Source: an uncultured Azohydromonas sp.
GTDB taxonomy: Bacteria > Pseudomonadota > Gammaproteobacteria > Burkholderiales > Burkholderiaceae_C
Length of the DNA: 10,530 bases
NCBI RefSeq assembly: GCF_937926365.1
Contig: NZ_CALAOH010000240.1
Location: forward strand, 1 to 10,530
Direction of reading: 5' to 3'
Shown here: one piece after another, positions 1-4,800 of the stretch
How positions within the stretch are numbered: position 1 is the stretch's first letter
Layout of the letters: each line of letters opens with the position of its first letter
Program-made: the position numbers and the translations under genes
The notes under the pieces: generated by a model
Database searches by the model: none
What the model was told of the DNA's origin: nothing
Seen by the model: the letters and a program-made list of their open reading frames with translations, nothing else

Positions 1-335
1 CCGCCCCGCCGCCGGCCGAGGCGGCGCCGCTGGAGCTGCTGCGCCGCGGCCTGCAAGGCCTGTTCGACAGCGGCGAGCCCGAGGTCTTCGCCGCGGTGGA
101 GCACGAGGCCATCGTGGCCGCCTACGAACATTGCCACCGCAACCAGGTCCACACCGCGGCGCTGCTGGGCATCTCGCGCAACGTGCTGCGCGCGCAGCTC
201 AAGCGCTTCGGGCTGCTGCCCGACCGGCCGCGCCGGCGCCCCGCCGCGGGCCAGGGCCTGCCGCGCCTGAGCTTCGATGCCGGCGCCCAGCCGGATGAGC
301 TGGGCAGCGACTGCCCCGAGACGCTGGCCGCCTGA
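1..335 (+). CDS. Sigma-54-dependent regulator, C-terminal part with Fis-type HTH (5' end outside window)
   Basis: The frame is open from the left edge (first full codon at base 3) to the TGA at 333-335, so only the last 110 residues are visible. They contain a helical linker and a Fis-family helix-turn-helix with the signature NQVHTAALLGISRNVLRAQL, the usual C-terminal DNA-binding domain of bacterial enhancer-binding proteins that activate sigma-54 RNA polymerase. A tail of about 35 residues, rich in Arg and Pro, follows the HTH. The AAA+ domain with its GAFTGA loop and any sensor domain would lie upstream and cannot be checked. The context supports the call: a terminator, a perfect dyad and a strong sigma-54 promoter follow within 210 bases, so this protein is the natural candidate activator of the sbp-exbB-exbD-exbD-tonB operon. 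A non-sigma-54 protein with the same HTH remains possible. Confidence 0.8.
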   Translation, partial: APPPAEAAPLELLRRGLQGLFDSGEPEVFAAVEHEAIVAAYEHCHRNQVHTAALLGISRNVLRAQLKRFGLLPDRPRRRPAAGQGLPRLSFDAGAQPDELGSDCPETLAA

Positions 336-360
336 GCCTCGAACCCGGCCCGCGCACCCG

Positions 361-400
361 CGCCGCCACGCCCCGCGATGCCGGGCCTGGCGGCGTTTTC
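361..400 (+). terminator. Intrinsic terminator after the regulator gene
   Basis: CGCCGCCA (361-368) pairs perfectly with TGGCGGCG (388-395). Inside, GCCC (370-373) pairs with GGGC (383-386), with one C·C mismatch between the two stems. The hairpin is followed directly by TTTT (396-399). It starts 25 bases after the regulator's stop and would separate that gene from the sigma-54 operon. Confidence 0.7.
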
Positions 401-429
401 ACGTCCGGCCCTCGCGCGGCACGGCCCAG

Positions 430-445
430 TGTTGCCAGGGCAACA
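430..445. promoter_or_regulatory. Candidate upstream activating site, perfect dyad TGTTGCC-AG-GGCAACA
   Basis: This is a perfect 7+2+7 inverted repeat in a region without other strong 7-bp dyads. Its centre (437.5) lies about 115 bases upstream of the start expected from the sigma-54 promoter at 527-542. That is the usual enhancer distance for sigma-54 activators, whose Fis-type HTH dimers bind dyads of 15-17 bp. The likely binder is the adjacent upstream regulator. This is inference from spacing and symmetry; no known consensus for this protein is claimed. Confidence 0.6.
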
Positions 446-526
446 GCGACTCAACACCCCTGCCCCGCCATGCGCAGCGCAGGGCGCCCCGAAGGGCGTG
501 CGCGGCGAAAAACGGCCTGCAAAAGC

Positions 527-542
527 TGGCGCTTTCCTTGCT
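527..542 (+). promoter_or_regulatory. Sigma-54 (-24/-12) promoter of the sbp-tonB operon
   Basis: The sequence TGGCGCTTTCCTTGCT matches the consensus TGGCAC-N5-TTGCW at every position but one (A to G at the fifth). The invariant GG (528-529) and GC (540-541) are exactly 10 bases apart. The predicted transcription start is near 553, giving a leader of about 128 bases before the sbp ATG. With the upstream dyad and the neighbouring Fis-HTH regulator this makes a complete sigma-54 control unit. Confidence 0.75.
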
Positions 543-579
543 CACCATCCCGCGGCTGACGCCGGACCCGGTGTGAATA

Positions 580-611
580 TCGATGCTCCCAAATAGTTGT
601 TCACGCATCGA
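580..611 (+). promoter_or_regulatory. Inverted repeat in the sbp leader
   Basis: TCGATGC (580-586) is repeated inverted as GCATCGA (605-611) around an 18-base, A/T-rich spacer. GTGAA (573-577) could instead pair with TTCAC (600-604), a pairing that interlocks with the first one. It may be an operator for a repressor or an alternative RNA fold in the leader. Nothing here matches a riboswitch class I recognise. Confidence 0.3.
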
Positions 612-680
612 CATGACCGTTGAACACTGGGATGCCTGCAGTTCCAGACAAGACCTTCAACACTGAAAGAGGACCCCTCC

Positions 681-1694
681 ATGACCGCCATTCGACATCT
701 GCGCAAAGCCGTGGTTCTGGCCGCGCTGGCCGCCAGCGCCACGCTGGCCCTGGCCAAGGACGTCACGCTGCTCAACGTCTCCTACGACCCCACGCGCGAG
801 CTGTACCAGGAATTCAACGCCGCCTTCACCAAGCACTGGAAGGCCAAGACCGGCGACAACGTCACGGTCAAGGCCTCGCACGGCGGCTCGGGCAAGCAGG
901 CCCGCTCCGTGATCGACGGGCTGGAGGCCGACGTGGTCACGCTGGCGCTGGCCTATGACATCGACGCCATCGCCTCCGAGGCCAAGCTGCTGTCCCCCGA
1001 CTGGCAGAAGAAGCTCAAGCACAACTCCTCGCCCTACACCTCCACCTACATCTTCCTGGTGCGCAAGGGCAACCCGAAGAACATCAAGAACTGGGACGAC
1101 CTGGTGCGCCCGGGCGTGGGCGTGATCACCGCCAACCCCAAGACCTCGGGCGGCGCCCGCTGGGGCTACCTGGCCGCCTACGGCTTCGCGCTCAAGCAAC
1201 CCGGCGGCAACGAGGCCAAGGCCAAGGACTTCGTCCAGAAGGTCTTCGCCAACGTGCCGGTGCTCGACAGCGGCGCCCGCGGCTCCACCGTGACCTTCGC
1301 CGAGCGCAACATCGGCGACGTGCTGCTGGCCTGGGAGAACGAGGCGCACCTGGCGCTCAAGGAGTTCGGCCCGGACAAGTTCGACATCGTCTATCCGCCC
1401 GTGAGCATCCTGGCGGAGCCGCCCGTGGCCGTGGTGGACAAGGTGGTGGACAAGCGCGGCACGCGCACGGTCGCGCAGGGCTACGTGGAGTACCTGTACT
1501 CGCCTGAAGGCCAGGACATTGCCGGCCGCAACTACTACCGCCCGGTCGATCCGGCGGCCCAGGCCAAGTACGCCAAGCAGTTCCCCAAGATCAACCTGTT
1601 CACGATCGACGAGGTGTTCGGCGGCTGGACCAAGGCGCAGAAGACGCACTTCGGCGACGGTGGCGTGTTCGACCAGATCTACACGAAGAAGTAA
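681..1694 (+). CDS. sbp: Periplasmic sulfate-binding protein
   Basis: This 337-residue protein is the solute-binding component for sulfate (thiosulfate or a related oxyanion is possible). A Sec signal peptide (residues 1-25, cleavage ALA|KD) leads to the mature Sbp fold. Numbering mature residues from K26 places the ligand residues where Salmonella Sbp has them: Asp36 in SYDPTREL, Ser70 in GGSGKQ, Ser156-Gly157-Gly158 in TSGGARWG, Ala199 in SGARGS and Trp218 in LLAWENE. A sulfate-type ligand is therefore well supported. GAGGA sits 7 bases before the ATG. Family members usually feed a CysTWA ABC importer, but no permease or ATPase follows here. Instead exbB begins 4 bases after the stop, making this the first gene of a Ton-system operon under a sigma-54 promoter. 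It could still serve a CysTWA importer encoded elsewhere, or act as a sensor or donor within the Ton module. Confidence 0.93.
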   Translation: MTAIRHLRKAVVLAALAASATLALAKDVTLLNVSYDPTRELYQEFNAAFTKHWKAKTGDNVTVKASHGGSGKQARSVIDGLEADVVTLALAYDIDAIASEAKLLSPDWQKKLKHNSSPYTSTYIFLVRKGNPKNIKNWDDLVRPGVGVITANPKTSGGARWGYLAAYGFALKQPGGNEAKAKDFVQKVFANVPVLDSGARGSTVTFAERNIGDVLLAWENEAHLALKEFGPDKFDIVYPPVSILAEPPVAVVDKVVDKRGTRTVAQGYVEYLYSPEGQDIAGRNYYRPVDPAAQAKYAKQFPKINLFTIDEVFGGWTKAQKTHFGDGGVFDQIYTKK

Positions 1695-1698
1695 ACCC

Positions 1699-2463
1699 AT
1701 GAAGCACACGACCTCCTCCTCGTGGCGGCGCGCGGCGGCGGCCGCCGCCCTGGCGGGCGCCAGCCTGCTGGCCCACGCGCAGGGCGCCGCCGCCACCGCG
1801 GCCGTGGACAACCCCTACGGGCTGGAAGCGCTGTGGACGCAGAGCGACTTCGTGGCCAAGGCGGTGCTGGTGCTGCTGGCGATCATGAGCATCGGTAGCT
1901 GGTACATCATCATCACCAAGCTCATCGAGCAGGCGCGCATCGGGCGCCAGGGCAAGGACGCGGCCAAGAAGTTCTGGAGTGCCGGCACCGTGCACCAGGG
2001 CGCCGAGGTGCTGACCAAGGACAGCCCCTACCGCTTCATCGCCGAGGCCGGCATCGAAGCCACCGGGCGCCACGAGGGGCTGCTGCAGCACATCGCCTTC
2101 AACGAGTGGGTGACGTTGGGCATCCAGCGCGCCATCGAGCGCGTGCAGGCCTCGCTGCAGGACGGGCTGGCCTTTCTCGCCACGGTGGGCTCCACGGCGC
2201 CCTTCGTGGGGCTGTTCGGCACGGTCTGGGGCATCTACCACGCGCTCACGGCCATCGGCGTGGCCGGCCAGGCCAGCATCGACAAGGTGGCCGGCCCGGT
2301 GGGCGAGGCGCTGATCATGACGGCGATCGGCCTGGGCGTGGCCGTGCCGGCGGTGCTGGGCTACAACTGGCTGGTGCGGCGCAACAAGACCGCGCTGGAC
2401 TCGGTGCGTGCCTTCGGCAACGACCTGCACTCGGTGCTGCTGGCGCAGAACGCGGCGCGCTGA
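1699..2463 (+). CDS. exbB: ExbB proton-channel subunit (MotA/TolQ/ExbB family)
   Basis: This 254-residue inner-membrane protein forms the proton-driven motor with ExbD that energises TonB. Residues 1-27 look like a cleavable signal peptide (cleavage AHA|QG), the N-terminal extension seen in many non-enteric ExbB proteins. Transmembrane segments lie near 51-73, 157-180 and 199-222. The functional residues sit at a constant offset of 27 from E. coli ExbB: Thr175 (T148) in GLFGTVWG, and Glu203 (E176) and Thr208 (T181) in GPVGEALIMTAIGLG, so the channel should work. The ATG at 1699 was chosen because it begins the signal-like segment just after sbp's stop; in-frame starts further upstream lie inside sbp. 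There is no strong Shine-Dalgarno in the 4-base gap, which suggests translation coupled to sbp. TolQ is less likely, given the neighbouring tonB and the absence of tolA/tolB. Confidence 0.9.
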   Translation: MKHTTSSSWRRAAAAAALAGASLLAHAQGAAATAAVDNPYGLEALWTQSDFVAKAVLVLLAIMSIGSWYIIITKLIEQARIGRQGKDAAKKFWSAGTVHQGAEVLTKDSPYRFIAEAGIEATGRHEGLLQHIAFNEWVTLGIQRAIERVQASLQDGLAFLATVGSTAPFVGLFGTVWGIYHALTAIGVAGQASIDKVAGPVGEALIMTAIGLGVAVPAVLGYNWLVRRNKTALDSVRAFGNDLHSVLLAQNAAR

Positions 2464-2482
2464 AGGTGCCGGGGAGAGCGAC

Positions 2483-2911
2483 ATGGCGATGAACGTCGCG
2501 GCCTCGGCCGACGAGGAGGACCAGGTGGTCTCGGCCATCAACACCACGCCGCTGGTGGACGTGATGCTGGTGCTGCTGATCATCTTCCTCATCACCATCC
2601 CGGTGGTGAACTACTCCGTGCCGGTGGACCTGCCCAAGGAGCGCAACGAGGCGCGCGAGAGCAAGCCCGAGAACATCGTGATTTCGATCGATGCCAAGGG
2701 CCAGCTCTTCTGGCTCGATGCCAAGCTCGACGGCACCGAGGCGCTGGTGCAGCGCCTGAAGCAGGTGTCGCAGCAGACGCCGCAGCCGGAGGTGCACATC
2801 CGCGGCGACCTCAACGCCTCCTACGACCCGGTCGGGCGCATCGTGCTGGCGTGCCAGCGCGCGGGCATCGCCAAGATCGGCTTCATCACCGAGCCGCCGC
2901 CGCGCGGCTGA
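2483..2911 (+). CDS. exbD: ExbD biopolymer transport protein (first copy)
   Basis: This 142-residue protein has a short cytosolic N-terminus, one membrane helix (about 24-46) and a periplasmic domain. The helix carries the motif NTTPLVDVMLVLLIIFLITI with Asp26, equivalent to the essential proton-carrying Asp25 of E. coli ExbD. The periplasmic part (about 47-142) keeps the family layout, including DLPKE after the helix and the PEVHIRGD strand near 107-114. GGGAGA lies 5 bases before the ATG at 2483; an ATG two codons later is a poorer fit. It follows exbB by 19 bases and is followed by a second exbD. Having two ExbD genes points to a heterodimeric ExbD in the motor, or to two alternative motors. 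Confidence 0.9.
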   Translation: MAMNVAASADEEDQVVSAINTTPLVDVMLVLLIIFLITIPVVNYSVPVDLPKERNEARESKPENIVISIDAKGQLFWLDAKLDGTEALVQRLKQVSQQTPQPEVHIRGDLNASYDPVGRIVLACQRAGIAKIGFITEPPPRG

Positions 2912-2932
2912 GCTTCACGCAGGAGACCCCGC

Positions 2933-3364
2933 ATGGGCATGCAAGTGGGCGCGGCCGCCTCGGGCGACGCCGAGCCGATCATGGACATCAACACCACGCC
3001 GCTGATCGACGTGATGCTGGTGCTGCTGGTGATGCTGATCATCACGATCCCGATCCAGCTCCATTCCGTCAACCTGGACCTGCCCGTGGGCAAGCCGCCG
3101 CCCACCGAGGTCAAGCCGACGGTGCTGCGCGTGGACATCGACGACCACAGCACCGTGCTGTGGAACGGCGCGCCGGTGGCCGGCCGCGCCGAGCTGCAGG
3201 CGCGGCTGCGCGAGGCCGCGGCGCAGGAGGTGCAGCCCGAGGTGCACGTGCGCCCCGACCGGCACGCCAGCTACAAGGCCTTCGCCGAGGTGATGGTCGA
3301 TATCAACCAGGCCGGGCTGCACAAGCTCGGCGTGGTGGGCAGCGAGCAGTTCATAGACCGTTGA
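2933..3364 (+). CDS. exbD: ExbD biopolymer transport protein (second copy)
   Basis: This 143-residue ExbD has the membrane motif INTTPLIDVMLVLLVMLIIT and its essential Asp at position 26, like the first copy. The periplasmic domains differ clearly: this one has VNLDLPVGKPPPTEVKP after the helix and ends GVVGSEQFIDR, whereas the first ends in EPPPRG. The pair is therefore an old paralogous duplication rather than a recent one, and each copy may face a different partner in the ExbD dimer. AGGAGA precedes the ATG by about 8 bases, and the gene starts 21 bases after the first exbD. Arrangements with two exbD genes next to tonB and exbB are known elsewhere, for example in Xanthomonas. Confidence 0.9.
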   Translation: MGMQVGAAASGDAEPIMDINTTPLIDVMLVLLVMLIITIPIQLHSVNLDLPVGKPPPTEVKPTVLRVDIDDHSTVLWNGAPVAGRAELQARLREAAAQEVQPEVHVRPDRHASYKAFAEVMVDINQAGLHKLGVVGSEQFIDR

Positions 3365-3389
3365 CGACACACACGTACAGGAGCACGCC

Positions 3390-4100
3390 ATGAGCGCAGT
3401 GCTGGCTCCGCAGGGAGCCCTTTACTTCCCCGGCGCGGGACAGCCGCGCCGGGCCCTCAAGCCCGGCGGCACGCGCCGCGGCACCGGGCTGGCCGTGGTC
3501 GTGCTGCTGCACGTGCTCATCGGCTGGGCGCTGGCCTCGGGCCTGGCGCGCAAGGCCGTGGAGATCGTGCGCAAGCCGGTCGAGGCGCGGCTGATCCAGG
3601 AGGAGATCGTCCCGCCGCCGCCTCCGCCCCCGCCGCCCAAGGTGGAGCGCATCAAGGACACGCCCAAGGTCCAGGCCCCGCCGCCGCCGGCCTACGTGCC
3701 GCCGCCGGAGGTGGTGACGGCCGCGCCGGCGCCGGTGATCCAGGCGGTGCAGTCCGAGGTGCCCGTGGCGCCGCCGCCCGTGGTGGCGCCGCCGGCCCCG
3801 CCCGCGCCGCCGCCGGAGCCCAAGCCGGCGGTGGTGAAGCAGGAGATCAGCGTGGCCTGCCCCGGCTACCAGGCGGTGCTGGCACAGGCGCTGGAGGAGG
3901 CCATCGAGCGCGTGGGCCTGCCCGGCACCGTCAACACGCTGATCAAGATCCGCGGCAACCAGGTGGTGGAGGTGCTGCCGCAGTCCGGCCCCAAGGAGTA
4001 CTTCAAGTACGTGGTGTCCGCCGTCAAGCGCATGCGCTGCTCCGCCGGCGGCGCCGACGAGGTGCAGGTGACCCTGCCGGTCATCTTCGCCGCCCGCTGA
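3390..4100 (+). CDS. tonB: TonB-family energy transducer with divergent C-terminal domain
   Basis: This 236-residue protein links the ExbB/ExbD motor to outer-membrane receptors. A cytosolic N-terminus (1-32) leads to one membrane helix (about 33-52) containing His41, the conserved TonB transmembrane histidine. A long Pro/Ala/Val-rich periplasmic spacer (about 72-148) includes nine consecutive prolines (75-83), which would normally make translation depend on EF-P. The C-terminal domain (about 153-236) is compact and ends in a beta-strand-like VQVTLPVIFAAR. It lacks the usual YP...G.V.v.F motif and the F.P ending of classical TonB, and it has two cysteines, Cys157 and Cys217, that could form a periplasmic disulfide. 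AGGAG precedes the ATG by 6 bases, and the gene closes the operon 25 bases after the second exbD. The context makes TonB far likelier than TolA. Confidence 0.85.
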   Translation: MSAVLAPQGALYFPGAGQPRRALKPGGTRRGTGLAVVVLLHVLIGWALASGLARKAVEIVRKPVEARLIQEEIVPPPPPPPPPKVERIKDTPKVQAPPPPAYVPPPEVVTAAPAPVIQAVQSEVPVAPPPVVAPPAPPAPPPEPKPAVVKQEISVACPGYQAVLAQALEEAIERVGLPGTVNTLIKIRGNQVVEVLPQSGPKEYFKYVVSAVKRMRCSAGGADEVQVTLPVIFAAR

Positions 4101-4140
4101 CGCGCCCACGCTTCGCTTCTCCGTCGTACCCGGCTGCGAC

Positions 4141-4157
4141 GCGGGCCGCCAGCCCGC
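4141..4157 (+). terminator. GC hairpin downstream of tonB (possible weak terminator)
   Basis: GCGGGC (4141-4146) and GCCCGC (4152-4157) form a perfect 6-bp stem with a 5-base loop, 40 bases after the tonB stop. No T-run follows, so it would be a weak terminator or an RNA-end stabiliser at best. Confidence 0.3.
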
Positions 4158-4163
4158 CCGGTC

Positions 4164-4277
4164 GTCATCCCGGCGAAAGCCGGGATCCACGCGCACCGGG
4201 GTCGTGGCGTGGCCGGCGCCGGCAGGCTCCCACGCAGTCCGGGGTCACGTAGCGGCCATCGTGGATCCCGGCTTTCC
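4164..4277. repeat. REP-like palindrome pair between tonB and the molybdenum hydroxylase genes
   Basis: The left unit has a perfect 8-bp stem, ATCCCGGC (4167-4174) with GCCGGGAT (4179-4186), closed by a GAAA tetraloop. The 17-base stretch 4175-4191 returns inverted at 4260-4276. This is the familiar GTCATCCCGGCGAAAGCCGGG-type intergenic repeat of proteobacteria in paired inverted form. The right unit is cut short just after the inverted match and lacks its own hairpin, 17 bases before the next gene's ATG. A similar but complete pair lies at 7762-7843. Confidence 0.65.
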
Positions 4278-4293
4278 ACAAACACACCCTCCC

Positions 4294-4800
4294 ATGACCC
4301 GTTACCTCCTCAACGTCAACGGCCAGCCGCGCGAGGCCGAGGCGGATCCCGACACCCCGCTGCTGTGGGTGCTGCGCGACACGCTCGGCCTGGTGGGCAC
4401 CAAGTTCGGCTGCGGCGTGGGCCAGTGCGGCGCATGCACGGTGCAGCTCAACGGCGTGCCCACGCGCAGCTGCATGACGCCCGTGGCCAGCGTCGGACGC
4501 AAGCGCGTGACCACCATCGAGGGGCTGCACCCGCAGGGCGCGCATCCGCTGCAGCAGGCCTGGCAGGAGCTGGACGTGCCGCAGTGCGGCTATTGCCAGG
4601 CGGGGCAGCTCCTCAGCGCCGCGGCGCTGCTGGCCGAGAACCCGCGCCCCAGCGACGCCGACATCGACGGCGCCCTGGCCGGCCACCTGTGCCGCTGCGG
4701 CACCTACCTGCGCATCCGCGCCGCCGTGCACCGCGCCGCGGACATCGCCGCCTCGGCCGCGCGCCGCCCGGGCAGCGCCGCGCGCAAGGAGTCCGCATGA
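4294..4800 (+). CDS. Small [2Fe-2S] subunit of a molybdenum hydroxylase (isoquinoline 1-oxidoreductase alpha type)
   Basis: This 168-residue protein carries the two [2Fe-2S] clusters that take electrons from the molybdenum centre of its partner. The N-terminal ferredoxin-like domain ligates one cluster through Cys40, Cys45, Cys48 and Cys60 (FGCGVGQCGACTV...C). The C-terminal helical domain ligates the other through Cys98, Cys101, Cys133 and Cys135 (QCGYCQ...LCRCG). Length and all eight ligands are normal for IorA and related aldehyde-oxidising enzymes. The ATG at 4294 was chosen because MTRYLLNVNG is the typical family start; the longer in-frame option from 4204 would translate the repeat. 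No Shine-Dalgarno is visible. It has no signal peptide and is presumably exported folded together with its Tat-bearing partner, whose ATG overlaps its TGA. The substrate cannot be read from sequence. Confidence 0.9.
   Translation: MTRYLLNVNGQPREAEADPDTPLLWVLRDTLGLVGTKFGCGVGQCGACTVQLNGVPTRSCMTPVASVGRKRVTTIEGLHPQGAHPLQQAWQELDVPQCGYCQAGQLLSAAALLAENPRPSDADIDGALAGHLCRCGTYLRIRAAVHRAADIAASAARRPGSAARKESA

Larger units (their letters stand above)
336..680 (+). other. Regulatory intergenic region between the activator gene and sbp
   Basis: These 345 bases hold no convincing gene. In order they contain an intrinsic terminator (361-400), a 16-bp perfect dyad (430-445), a smaller dyad TGCGCAGCGCA (471-481), a sigma-54 promoter (527-542), an inverted repeat in the probable leader (580-611) and the sbp ribosome binding site GAGGA (669-673). 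The part after about 570 is visibly richer in A and T than its surroundings, as expected of a leader or control region. Confidence 0.75.

Noticed and set aside
336..680. Possible Fur box or standard sigma-70 promoter in front of the Ton operon
   Set aside because: No A/T-rich 19-bp Fur-like palindrome was found and no -35/-10 pair with good spacing stood out; the sigma-54 match is far better.
657..1811. 384-residue open frame on the minus strand across sbp
   Set aside because: It is antisense to a clear sbp gene, is rich in His/Gly/Arg/Ala with no recognisable motif, and reflects the GC3 bias of the real gene.
4204..4293. Longer N-terminus for the [2Fe-2S] subunit from an ATG at 4204
   Set aside because: The extra 30 residues translate the repeat region, and the family normally starts at the MTRYLLNVNG equivalent.
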